64,000 nucleotides of DNA. It comes from Sva-07 sp031398325 (GTDB taxonomy: Bacteria > Actinomycetota > Acidimicrobiia > Acidimicrobiales > Ilumatobacteraceae). Within the stretch, counting starts at the first letter, position 1. Every line of letters begins with the position of its first letter. The stretch is from NCBI GenBank assembly GCA_031398325.1, contig JANNNB010000323.1:20934-84933 (forward strand), given 5' to 3'. Below are positions 9,601 through 16,565 of this stretch, piece after piece. Both the position numbers and the translations under genes were made by a program. A model generated the notes under the pieces. That model was not told the DNA's origin. It saw nothing but the letters and a program-made list of their open reading frames with translations, and made no database searches.

Positions 9601-10120
9601 GTGCGTCCCAGCGGGGATCGCCGGTCGAGACGAACTTGTCGGCGCCCGGTTCAGCGTCTGTGCGGCCTCGGGTCGCTCGGTCGGCCTCGGCGCCTGCCCG
9701 CCTGAGCGTCGCAGCCGTGGTGCGCGACGTCGGTGAGCTTCGGCGGCGGCTCTCCTGCGGCATCAGTCGCTGCGTCCACGACGTGGTGGGCGTGCGACGG
9801 ATCTCCGCACGTCCACGTTGGGGCACGGGTGCCTCCGTGCGCTGGCCGTCGAGGGCCTCCATCTCTTCGATTTCGTTCGACGACTGCAACCACCAGCCGC
9901 GCGGCGGACGCAGCGCGATCGAGTCGAGGTTGCTCCGGTCGACGATCGGCCGGATCGCGCTGCTGCGCCCGACGGCGAGTCCGAACCCCACGCTCGAGCG
10001 GCCGACGACGCCCACGAAGTGGTGGCCCTCACGGCGGCGGAGCCGGCCCGTGCGCGGTCGCACCCGCTGCGCGAGGTCGGCACCGAAGCGCGGCGCGTGG
10101 TGGGATGGATCAGAGGTCAC
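6641..10120 (-). CDS. Giant DUF4157 (HELTH) protein of the eCIS operon, putative cargo/effector or processing protease
   Basis: 1159 aa from the GTG at 10120, which overlaps the preceding tube-protein gene by 11 nt. About 900 N-terminal residues are low-complexity, rich in Arg/Pro/Thr/Ala/Asp, with no recognisable fold. The DUF4157 domain near the C-terminus contains a gluzincin-like zinc motif HELTH at residues 962-966 and a downstream EERQAEA segment that could supply the third ligand. A repeated DPITDR motif occurs around the middle. The last ~25 residues form a helix. DUF4157 proteins are a recognised eCIS-associated family, often tied to cargo loading or toxin delivery; which role applies here is not shown by the sequence. 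The size and disorder are unusual. Confidence 0.85.
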   Translation of the reverse strand: MTSDPSHHAPRFGADLAQRVRPRTGRLRRREGHHFVGVVGRSSVGFGLAVGRSSAIRPIVDRSNLDSIALRPPRGWWLQSSNEIEEMEALDGQRTEAPVPQRGRAEIRRTPTTSWTQRLMPQESRRRSSPTSRTTAATLRRAGAEADRATRGRTDAEPGADKFVSTGDPRWDALRRVFAAGLTPNDLQGDTEAIAAITGQTAPQAAKSSSPPQRSDTRVTRRADVIAGADSTDDAPVDQPADGTWNRNAAENRRGDTSAGSETGPGELGRRVRPERVSADQVARRKGSRTAPTAAPSLVVPGQVGSTQPDPRPATQQRSSRTTFEQSDATSLRRRLEEHGLIAPRDPGSASARPPVRTDTAPPRSNTPRSPRSPRPIGQTPPIGHTAPTGQSGQTAPSRRAVDTTPPAVQPQADTGRNSRRPDPGSPTPLANGGRSTGIAVQAGAPDAIDARGSNGDGRGASLDIEHRLAATMAQVPDLGAISVVDALPLAARTPLPGGGLVDHVTAEALPTDRPAPRQNLRLQRMIAAGRVSASDDVRTAAELVDAQKPGSRNTSSNRTNAEVAEPTGSPSAHDAPPPQAAPVTAVVRAPRHLRRIPSLPAAVHDHETLIRRLTIPRAMSRTHRPDAGLAAPRPDQRARRPVDAADPVEQVHHGDVANATVPNHDIARASVAPPPVRAWADTSRSTGDRFAFSAGDTRAGETIDAGENPHHASRRKRVRHLTNDWSLVASGTGALGAVVRRTPVDPSLPSRGVADERAAVAAERIADRASVTQPHPTRGKALATSTVVNSSTVVATPNATDPITDRVTRTRPKAPAPPGVATTPTLIDPITDRATSTSTALLGTMASRRSRNGSVQRTADRQGDTTDTTDTSAGTRDDDDLAARFMSELSRSIRSRPAPLPTQFQPLADQITGGRKVMLSTDAATRRALRSVGKVAATTGDTIHLDPAATTAVRMNHVLAHELTHVANPSPVARFFDDVVDSPEERQAEATAKVMARSPLAPTSSILGAPGSVARRSAAGGSSDTIRRSPARAGTTSSPGTISAESLAASITGTTPSPSRGATSRSPSNDVIRRAWQPATPTAERPASSPQSGSHRQEYTADSSAQATQKAPFDPDSTEAKEWFAEQLEKHADAIVRLLGDRLVTDLERRGGRMWGGI

Positions 10121-10574
10121 GGGACCGGAATCCGTGATGTGCGATCTCCAACTGCTCGTTCGCTGCGTCGTTGGATGTGGCGGCGAATGAGGGCCCGGTC
10201 CACTTGACCGGGAACGCACCGTCGAACTCCCACGCCCGGAGACGCTTTGCGCCAGGTCCCATCAGCGTGATCGCCGCCGTGGACCGCTCGAGGCGGTTGG
10301 CGTTCGCGGCGAACTGTTCACCCGACGACTTGTTGAGCCAGCTCAACAACCCATCGGACTGGGTGACCCCGCGCTTCAGCGTGATGTTCGGCCATGTCAT
10401 CCGTCCGGGCAGCTTGTGGACGTAGCTGTTCTGGCCACCCTCGGGGATGTCCTCGGTTTCGATGGTCACCTCGAGCCCGCTGATCTCCATGAACCGTCCG
10501 ATTTCGACGCCGTCGACCTCGAACAGGAACGTCGAGGCATTCACGCGCTCGTTGAAGAAGCTGTCATCGGGCAT
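10110..10574 (-). CDS. eCIS/phage-like tail tube protein, copy 3
   Basis: 154 aa, gp19-like tube family. It shows the GRFMEISGLEVTIETEDIPEGG strand, LPGRMTWPNITLKRGVTQSDGLLSW and a C-terminal W-E-F-x-x-A-x-P-x-K-W-T-G-P segment, all standard in eCIS tube proteins. It is separated from the other two tube genes by the tail-assembly-like and DUF6760-like genes, the position often taken by the Afp5-like tube that contacts the baseplate. It overlaps both neighbours by 11 nt. Confidence 0.9.
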   Translation of the reverse strand: MPDDSFFNERVNASTFLFEVDGVEIGRFMEISGLEVTIETEDIPEGGQNSYVHKLPGRMTWPNITLKRGVTQSDGLLSWLNKSSGEQFAANANRLERSTAAITLMGPGAKRLRAWEFDGAFPVKWTGPSFAATSNDAANEQLEIAHHGFRSRDL

Positions 10575-10737
10575 CGATCAACGCCTCCCACGATCGTTCG
10601 TTCATGTCGGCGACCAACTGGATCAGTCGGGCGCGGTCGGGGTGTTCGAGATCGAGCAGCCGATCCAGGTCCCAGTGGAGGTGGTAGGCGAGGTACGCCA
10701 CTTCGCTCCAGAGCGATGATTCGGGATAGAGCTTCAC
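10564..10737 (-). CDS. Small DUF6760-like eCIS protein
   Basis: 57 aa from a GTG at 10737, 19 nt after the stop of the tail-assembly-like gene. The same frame stays open further upstream but only as antisense-like Ser/Arg-rich sequence, so the short start is preferred. The core LYPESSLWSEVAYLAYHLHW followed by D-x-x-L-D-L-E-H matches the ~50-60-aa DUF6760 proteins that sit between tail-assembly and tube genes in eCIS loci. It overlaps the downstream tube gene by 11 nt. Its function is unknown; the position suggests a small assembly factor. Confidence 0.75.
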   Translation of the reverse strand: MKLYPESSLWSEVAYLAYHLHWDLDRLLDLEHPDRARLIQLVADMNERSWEALIDAR

Positions 10738-10756
10738 GCCGCTCGATCGCCCGTAA

Positions 10757-11278
10757 CTATTGCGCGGCGGCGGACGAGACTTCTTCGATCCGCGATCGTC
10801 GGCGGTTGGTCGGTGCCCGCTGGGCCGGAGCGGGAGAGGGTGTGTCGACGACCTCGACGACGTCGACGATCTCGACGACGTCGGCCTCGACCGAATCTTC
10901 GGCCGGTTCGATCGGTTCGACGGGCTCCGCCGTGGGTTCGTCGGGGAGCACGCTGGCCTGCAGCGCCTCGACGTCCTGGTGATCACCGAAGTTGATGATC
11001 CCGTACAGGTCCTGGAGGAACGCGAGATCGGCGGCGAAGAGACCTTCGACCTCGGAGACGCCGATCTCGGTCATCGAGCCCAACTGGGTGATCACCCGTG
11101 CGAGCACGAGGATCGTGAGGTACGGGTCGTCCGGGCCGTCGATGCTCCGGTCGCGCAGGGGTTCGATCTCGTCGCGTGCCGTGGCGAGACGCATCACACC
11201 GTTGCGGTGCAGCACGCCGTCGTCGGAGATGTATCCCTTCGGCAGCGTGAAATCGAACTCCGTGCGCAGACCGGCCAT
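10757..11278 (-). CDS. Tail-assembly-like protein of eCIS operon
   Basis: 173 aa. The N-terminal ~110 residues (EFDFTLPKGYISDDGVLHRNGVMRLATARDEI and a helical LTILVLARVITQLGS segment) resemble small tail-assembly proteins conserved beside tube genes in eCIS clusters. The C-terminal ~65 residues are acidic, then Pro/Arg-rich, and likely disordered (repeated VVEIVDVVEVVD). It starts 7 nt after the second tube gene. By analogy with phage tail chaperones it may act in tube or initiator assembly, which is inference. Confidence 0.75.
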   Translation of the reverse strand: MAGLRTEFDFTLPKGYISDDGVLHRNGVMRLATARDEIEPLRDRSIDGPDDPYLTILVLARVITQLGSMTEIGVSEVEGLFAADLAFLQDLYGIINFGDHQDVEALQASVLPDEPTAEPVEPIEPAEDSVEADVVEIVDVVEVVDTPSPAPAQRAPTNRRRSRIEEVSSAAAQ

Positions 11279-11285
11279 CAGCGAC

Positions 11286-11732
11286 TCAGACCCACTCCAT
11301 CATCTGGTGCTGGATCGTCATCTCTTCGATCATCACTTCGTCGGAGCCCGACGACAGGTCCGAACCGGAGAGCTTCGACGGCCAGCACTTGTCGAAGTTG
11401 AAGGTGGCAACCGGCTCGTAGGTGTGGTCGTAGAGGACGATCGAGGCCGTCTTGTACTCGGGGACCCCGCCTCGATCGACGATCTGCTTCATCCACTTGT
11501 GGAGCGTGTCGTCCTCGGTCATGCCTCGCTTCAGCACGATCTCGCTGTACTTCAATCGTCCCGGGATCTTCTTCAGGACCGACTTTCCATCGTTGGTGAT
11601 CATCTGGTGCTCGACCACGTCGAACTCCCAGGAGAGCCCGCTCACGGCAGTGAAGAAGGCGATCGGGGCACCGTCGATCACGAAGCCGAACGTGTAGGCG
11701 TTGAGTGTGTTGTTCAGTGTGTCGGTTGGCAT
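11286..11732 (-). CDS. eCIS/phage-like tail tube protein, copy 2
   Basis: 148 aa, gp19-like tube family. Visible are FTAVSGLSWEFDVVEHQMI, KKIPGRLKYSEIVLKRGMTE and a C-terminal FNFDKCWPSKLSGSDL followed by an acidic EEMTIQHQ strand. It is related to but clearly diverged from copies 1 and 3. It is spaced 7 nt from each neighbour. The protein would stack as rings in the inner tube or its ends. Confidence 0.9.
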   Translation of the reverse strand: MPTDTLNNTLNAYTFGFVIDGAPIAFFTAVSGLSWEFDVVEHQMITNDGKSVLKKIPGRLKYSEIVLKRGMTEDDTLHKWMKQIVDRGGVPEYKTASIVLYDHTYEPVATFNFDKCWPSKLSGSDLSSGSDEVMIEEMTIQHQMMEWV

Positions 11733-11739
11733 GGCGTCC

Positions 11740-12204
11740 TCAGGCTGTCCGCTCGAGCAGTTCGATCTGCAGGGTGATGTCTTCGGTCAACGCATCGGTG
11801 GAGCCGGCCTCGAGATCGGACACTGCCCACTTCGACGGCCACGCGTTCTCGAACTTCCAGCCGGCGATCTTGGTTCCGTCGGTGGTGGTGACCGTGATCT
11901 CGCCGTTGTGGCGGAAATCTTTGCCGGCCTTCCCGTCTCGTATCGCCTTCGCCCACTCGTAGAACGCTTTGTCGCTGGTCATGTTCCGCTTCAGGGTGAT
12001 CTCCCCGTACTTGACCTTGCCGGGCCGCTTCAGGGTGATCACGTTGCCCTTGGCGTCGGATTCGTTGAAGTCGGTGACCTCGACCTCGACCGAGATGCCG
12101 CCGGCGTCCTTGAAGAGTCCTTCGATGCCGTTGTCGAGGCTCACGTAGAACCACGAACCGATTGCCGGGTCTTTGGCCTTGTCGCCCGGGGTTGTGACTG
12201 GCAT
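11740..12204 (-). CDS. eCIS/phage-like tail tube protein, copy 1 (likely main tube)
   Basis: 154 aa, gp19-like tube family (GSWFYVSLDNGIEGLFKDAGG, LKRPGKVKYGEITLKRNMT, WKFENAWPSKWAVSDL, ITLQIELLE). It is the first gene after the sheath with a 23-nt gap, the usual position of the main tube protein. It has no signal peptide, as expected for particles assembled in the cytoplasm. The charged ~20-residue N-terminus differs from the other two copies. Confidence 0.92.
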   Translation of the reverse strand: MPVTTPGDKAKDPAIGSWFYVSLDNGIEGLFKDAGGISVEVEVTDFNESDAKGNVITLKRPGKVKYGEITLKRNMTSDKAFYEWAKAIRDGKAGKDFRHNGEITVTTTDGTKIAGWKFENAWPSKWAVSDLEAGSTDALTEDITLQIELLERTA

Positions 12205-12227
12205 GTCGTTGTCCTCCTATCCGCCGG

Positions 12228-13790
12228 TCAGGCGGACTCGTCCTTCAGCTGGGCGACACGGAAGATGACGAACTCGGCCGGCTTCACCGGCGCGATTCCC
12301 ACCTCGACGATGACCTTGCCCTGGTCGATCGAGTCGGGCGGGTTCGTCTCGGCGTCGCACTTGACGTAGAACGCCTGCTCGGCGGTCGCCCCGAAGAGCG
12401 CTCCGTCGCGCCAGAGGCCGCGAAGGAACGAGCTCACCGTGCGCTTGAGGCCTTCCCACAGCTTCTGGTCGTTCGGCTCGAACACCGCGTACTGGGTGCC
12501 GTTCATGATCGAGGTCTCGATCATGTTGTACAGACGGCGGACGTTGATGTAGGTCCAGTCGGTGTTCGACGACAGCGTGCGGGCGCCCCACACCCGGATG
12601 CCCTGGGTGCCGAATGGGCGGATGCAGTTGATGCCGATCGGGTTCAACAGGCCCTGCTCGGCCTTGGTGATGTTCGTCTCGACGTTCAGCGCGCCGCGGA
12701 CGACCTCGTTGGCCGGGGCCTTCCACACGCCACGCGTGTCGTCGGTCCGTGACCAGATGCCGGCGAGGTGACCCGATGGCGGGACCATCACGTTCGAGTC
12801 GCCGTTGGTGCCGATCGGGTTGGCGACCTCGATCCACGGGTAGTACAGCGCGGCGAAGGCCGAGTCGTACATGGCCACGTCGCTGCGCCATTCCTTCACC
12901 TGCTGCGGCGACATCCCGGGAGGAGCGTCGAGCACGGCCATGCGGTTGGCCTGGCCCTCACAGTGGTTGATGACCGCGAGTTGCACGGTCTTCCACAGGT
13001 TGAGGTCGATGGAGCCGTCCTCCTGACGGGCGGCGGTGACCAGGTCGGGCACCATGACCATCGTGACGTCGTCGGCGATGGTGAGGCCGCTGATGCCGGT
13101 GCGTGCCGACTCCGAACCGTTGAAGGCTCGGCCCGGTACGGACACGACGGTCGGCGGGGCCGGCTCGATGGCGAACGTCCCGGTCGGGATGGTCTGCAGG
13201 TCGGCGGCGAGTTGGTCGACGTCGATGAGCGTCTCGACCTTCACCTTGGTCGACGTGCCGTTGACGGCGGTGGCGATGCCACCGAGCGTCACTCCGCTGA
13301 AGACTTCGGGCTCGTCGTGGCCTTCGGTGATGGTGACCTCGTACGTCGGCGGAGCATCGTCGGCGGCATCGGCCGCAGCGACCTCCGGGGCGATCGCGAC
13401 CGTGACATCGGCGTTCGGTTCGACCGTCGTGAACTCGACCGCCGGCCCGAGGGCGCGGTCGCCGGCGGTCAGCGCGAGCTGGCCGGATTCGGTGGCGGGA
13501 ACCGTGTTCGGGATGCGCACGATGTAGGCCATCGAGCCACCGTTGTTGAAGAAGCCGTAGACCGACAGCGGGAGCATGGCGCCGGCGACGAAGCCGCCGT
13601 ACAGGTTCTCGAACTGAGTCCAGTTGGTGACCAGGCGGGGCTTCATGCCCTCCGGATCGCTCGGATCGTCGGTCGGAGCCTTGGCGGTGAAGCCGACGAA
13701 TGCAGCGACCGCGGTCGCTCCTGCAGAAAGGGTCGCACTCGAGGAAGCAACTTCCTCCACGTACACACCCGGGGTCAAGTAAGACGGCAA
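12228..13790 (-). CDS. Contractile tail sheath protein (eCIS)
   Basis: 520 aa from a TTG at 13790, chosen because the mature sheath start (PSYLTPGVYVEEV) follows directly and a GGAGG ribosome-binding sequence lies about 6 nt upstream. A longer in-frame version would add 77 unrelated residues. Hallmarks are the N-terminal TPGVYVEEV, the FxGFTAKAPTDDP segment, the central ENLYGGF, and the conserved C-terminus VEVGIAPVKPAEFVIFRVAQ. The protein forms the contracting outer sheath. Only one sheath gene is visible, while some systems encode two or three. Confidence 0.93.
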   Translation of the reverse strand: MPSYLTPGVYVEEVASSSATLSAGATAVAAFVGFTAKAPTDDPSDPEGMKPRLVTNWTQFENLYGGFVAGAMLPLSVYGFFNNGGSMAYIVRIPNTVPATESGQLALTAGDRALGPAVEFTTVEPNADVTVAIAPEVAAADAADDAPPTYEVTITEGHDEPEVFSGVTLGGIATAVNGTSTKVKVETLIDVDQLAADLQTIPTGTFAIEPAPPTVVSVPGRAFNGSESARTGISGLTIADDVTMVMVPDLVTAARQEDGSIDLNLWKTVQLAVINHCEGQANRMAVLDAPPGMSPQQVKEWRSDVAMYDSAFAALYYPWIEVANPIGTNGDSNVMVPPSGHLAGIWSRTDDTRGVWKAPANEVVRGALNVETNITKAEQGLLNPIGINCIRPFGTQGIRVWGARTLSSNTDWTYINVRRLYNMIETSIMNGTQYAVFEPNDQKLWEGLKRTVSSFLRGLWRDGALFGATAEQAFYVKCDAETNPPDSIDQGKVIVEVGIAPVKPAEFVIFRVAQLKDESA

Positions 13791-13817
13791 GACGAACCTC
13801 CACTGCTCAGATTTACG

Positions 13818-13840
13818 GGGGTTCGCTCCGTACGAACCCC
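13818..13840 (-). promoter_or_regulatory. Perfect 8-bp inverted repeat in the sheath leader
   Basis: GGGGTTCG and CGAACCCC form a perfect 8-bp stem with a 7-nt loop, 28-50 nt upstream of the sheath TTG start on the minus strand, between the PAAR-like stop and the sheath. There is no U-tract in the sheath direction, so it looks more like a leader hairpin or protein-binding palindrome than a classic terminator. It may set expression of the structural genes relative to the PAAR gene; this is inference. Confidence 0.4.
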
Positions 13841-13953
13841 TGGCAGTTCGACGGTCACCAATCGAGTCGGAAACCCACCCGTGTATTCCGACCGCAACGC
13901 CCTGCGGGACGCACAGTAGCACCCCGCCCACGAGCAGTGCGATGGCGCAGGGT

Positions 13954-14343
13954 TTAGTTGACCATTTCTTTGAACGCCTGCCCGACGGAGACCTTGATGA
14001 CGCCTCCGTAGGCGCACACACAGACCGACGAGTCGGTCAAGGCAGGGAAGTTGGCGACCATGGTCTTCGGCGCGCCGGGCGCCCACGGAGCCGTCGTGAC
14101 CGGGGTGCACGTCCCCGGGGTCAGCACACCGAGCGCGGCTGCGGTCTGCGCCGCAGTGATCGGATTGGCGAGCGACATGCAGAGACCGAACGGCGAGATG
14201 TTGACCATCGGCTTGTTGTCCATGATGTTGGCAACGGGCTTGTTCTCGAACATCACCTTGTTCTGCGGCAGCACGTTCAAGGTCCCGGGCGCGACACCCA
14301 TCGCGCACTGGAGGACGGCACCGGAGACGACAGGAAGACCCAC
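13954..14343 (-). CDS. PAAR-like (DUF4280) spike-tip protein
   Basis: 129 aa. The opening GLPVVSGAVLQCAMGVAPG, then NKPVANIMDNKPMVNISPFG, a TPGTCTPVT segment and the C-terminal CVCAYGGVIKV are typical of DUF4280 PAAR-like proteins, with four to six cysteines in place of the PAAR histidines. PAAR-like proteins cap the VgrG needle. Here the gene is the first of the minus-strand operon, 163 nt upstream of the sheath and divergent from the ATPase (54-nt gap), rather than adjacent to the spike gene. Confidence 0.85.
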   Translation of the reverse strand: MGLPVVSGAVLQCAMGVAPGTLNVLPQNKVMFENKPVANIMDNKPMVNISPFGLCMSLANPITAAQTAAALGVLTPGTCTPVTTAPWAPGAPKTMVANFPALTDSSVCVCAYGGVIKVSVGQAFKEMVN

Positions 14344-14397
14344 GGACGCGAAGGTACCAGCCGTGCCCGAGCGGCCGTGCGTGCTTGACTGTCATGG

Positions 14398-16236
14398 GTG
14401 GGTGATGACGCAGCGGTGACGGCGAGCAACGGTGGTGTCGCCGATGGTCCGTCGTGGCTCCTGTTCGGCCAGAACGTGCTGCTCGGTGCGACCGACCCTG
14501 CCGTGGCGCTCACCGAAGCGCGCTCGACCTACGGCGACGCGCTGTTCACGGATCTTCCCTTCGCCGCGCTCGTCACCAATTTGCGACTCCAACGAGACGA
14601 GGCCGAGGTGCTCGCGCTCCTCGCGGCGGCAGAGGCATCGTGGCCGCTGCAACGCACCGTCGGCGAATTGCACGGCGACCTGGCGCGCAATCGGTTGTCG
14701 CTCGGTCTGCTGTCGGCGTTGCTCGGCCCGAACCACGCCGGGCCCTTGACCGTCACCCCGGGCGCCCGTCTGCAGCAGGCGGCGATGGTCTCCATCGACA
14801 TCGCCGGCCCCTGGTCCGATCACCTCGTCGTCCTCCATCCGAGCGTGGTGTGGGCGTTGATCGGTGACTCCTCGATCGATCCCGACCTGCCCGTCGACGC
14901 GACGTGGGTCAATGCCGACGAACCGCCCGGAAGCCCCAGCGACATGGGTGCCGATCTGGTGGTGGTGAGCGGTGTCGATCGGATGCGGCGACGGGCACTG
15001 GGGATCGCGGCGGCGCTCGGCGACCGGTTCGTCTGTGTGAGCGAGCCTGCGACCCAGGCGGAGTGGAACGCGGTCGTGCGCGAAGCGACGATCACCGGCC
15101 GCGGGGTGGTGGTCGACCTCGGCGACAGGATGTCCGCCGAGGCGAAGCGGACGATCCAGCGCGCCGCCCACCTCGTTTGGGTCATCTCCGCTGTTCACGC
15201 TCCCGCCATCGACGACCTGCCCGGCCGCGCGTGGACCGAGGTCGAAGCGCCGTCAGGTGATGCCACCATCGACGAATGGGCAAGCATTCTCGGCGATGTC
15301 GAGCCCGTGCACGGTCTGAGCCTCGACCAACTCCACAACGTGGCGCGAGCGCGAGCGGCACTCGGCGGTGACGTCGACGCTGCGGTCCGTCGGCTCGCTG
15401 CCGGCAAGCTCGAGCAGGTCACGCGGCGGATCCGTCCGACCCGAGAATGGGACGACATCGTCCTCAGCCCGGACCGGCGCGAGCTGATGCAGTCGATCGT
15501 GGAACGAACCCGCCATTCGCGTCAGGTGTACGAGGACTGGGGGTTCCAAGCGACGCCGTCGAGCGGAGTGGTGGCGCTGTTCGCCGGGCCGTCCGGCACC
15601 GGAAAGACGCTGGCGGCCGAGATCATCGCCGGCGAACTCGGGCTCGACCTGTTCAAGCTCGACCTGTCAGCGGTCGTGAGCAAGTACATCGGTGAGACGG
15701 AGAAGAACCTCGAGATCATCTTCGATGCGGCGAGTGCCGGCAACGCGGTGTTGTTCTTCGACGAGGCAGATTCGCTGTTCGGCAAGCGTTCGGAAGTGAA
15801 GGACGCTCGCGATCGCTACGCGAACATCGAGGTGTCCTACCTGTTGCAGCGCCTCGAGGCGCATGACGGGCTCGTGATCATGGCGACCAACTTCGAGAAG
15901 AACATCGACGATGCGTTCCTGCGGCGCATCCACGTGCGTGTCGCGTTCGCCGTGCCGGGCGTCGAGGAGCGGGTACGCATCTGGCAGCACTCGTTCCCGG
16001 CCAGCGCGCCGCTCGCCGAGGATGTCGACATCGAATGGCTCGCCGATCGATTCGAACTCACCGGCGGTGCGATCCGCAACGCCACGCTGAACGCCGGCTT
16101 CTACGCCGCCTCGCGCGGCGAGGACATCACGATGCGAGCGGTCGTGATCGGCCTGGCCCGCGAGTACCGCAAGATGGGTCGCCTCGTCACGGCGAAGGAC
16201 TTCGGCGACCACCACGTCCTGCTCGACACGAACTGA
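14398..16236 (+). CDS. eCIS AAA+ ATPase (Afp15-type)
   Basis: 612 aa from a GTG at 14398; the ATG four bases earlier is out of frame and hits a stop at once. The N-terminal ~350 residues are a helical region peculiar to eCIS ATPases. A single AAA+ module follows, with Walker A GPSGTGKT at 397-404, Walker B VLFFDEADSLFGKRS, a sensor-type N (IMATNFEKN) and an arginine-finger region (AFLRRIHVR). A C-terminal AAA lid follows (GGAIRNATLNAGF). Afp15-type ATPases are needed for assembly or stability of these particles. It is the only plus-strand gene of the core locus. Confidence 0.92.
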   Translation: MGDDAAVTASNGGVADGPSWLLFGQNVLLGATDPAVALTEARSTYGDALFTDLPFAALVTNLRLQRDEAEVLALLAAAEASWPLQRTVGELHGDLARNRLSLGLLSALLGPNHAGPLTVTPGARLQQAAMVSIDIAGPWSDHLVVLHPSVVWALIGDSSIDPDLPVDATWVNADEPPGSPSDMGADLVVVSGVDRMRRRALGIAAALGDRFVCVSEPATQAEWNAVVREATITGRGVVVDLGDRMSAEAKRTIQRAAHLVWVISAVHAPAIDDLPGRAWTEVEAPSGDATIDEWASILGDVEPVHGLSLDQLHNVARARAALGGDVDAAVRRLAAGKLEQVTRRIRPTREWDDIVLSPDRRELMQSIVERTRHSRQVYEDWGFQATPSSGVVALFAGPSGTGKTLAAEIIAGELGLDLFKLDLSAVVSKYIGETEKNLEIIFDAASAGNAVLFFDEADSLFGKRSEVKDARDRYANIEVSYLLQRLEAHDGLVIMATNFEKNIDDAFLRRIHVRVAFAVPGVEERVRIWQHSFPASAPLAEDVDIEWLADRFELTGGAIRNATLNAGFYAASRGEDITMRAVVIGLAREYRKMGRLVTAKDFGDHHVLLDTN

Positions 16237-16565
16237 GCTCCAGCCACCGGGCTCTGACCCGCCGTTGTATCTGTGGTGGGCGACGACGCTCCAGGTACAG
16301 CGTGATCGACATCGGCAGCGACATCGGCAGCGAAATCGGCAGTACGGCGGGTGGGACTACATCGGGACGGTCCCAGGGCGTTTTCCCGGTGACAGCACCG
16401 AGGCCGATCCTTACGGTCAGAGGCATGCGCGATTCCTTTGCTCGTCTCCTGAGCGCCGCCCTCATCTTGAGCGTCGCCTTCGTCGTCACCCTGTTCGTTC
16501 GAGCGACGTCTTGGATTGTTCTCGTGGTGAAGCGGGCGCGTACCAACGAGGCAACGGAGCCGAAG
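16237..16565. other. Non-coding gap with a triple 12-bp direct repeat upstream of the secreted repeat protein
   Basis: No convincing gene is present. The downstream reading frame stays open through this stretch but gives Gly/Ser/Ile-rich sequence without a ribosome-binding site. Positions 16308-16343 hold three tandem copies of GACATCGGCAGC (third copy GAAATCGGCAGT). An in-frame ATG at 16425 would add a hydrophobic N-terminal helix to the next protein, but its AGAGG lies only 1 nt from the ATG, so I favour the ATG at 16566. Confidence 0.5.
16308..16343. repeat. Three tandem 12-bp direct repeats
   Basis: GACATCGGCAGC occurs twice perfectly and once with two changes, head to tail, about 220-260 nt upstream of the secreted protein start. 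It could be a regulator-binding array or a remnant of coding sequence; the sequence does not decide. Confidence 0.7.

Noticed and set aside
12228..14021. Longer sheath start with a hydrophobic N-terminus
   Set aside because: The extra 77 residues overlap the PAAR-like gene and are unlike any sheath N-terminus; TTG at 13790 has a good ribosome-binding site.
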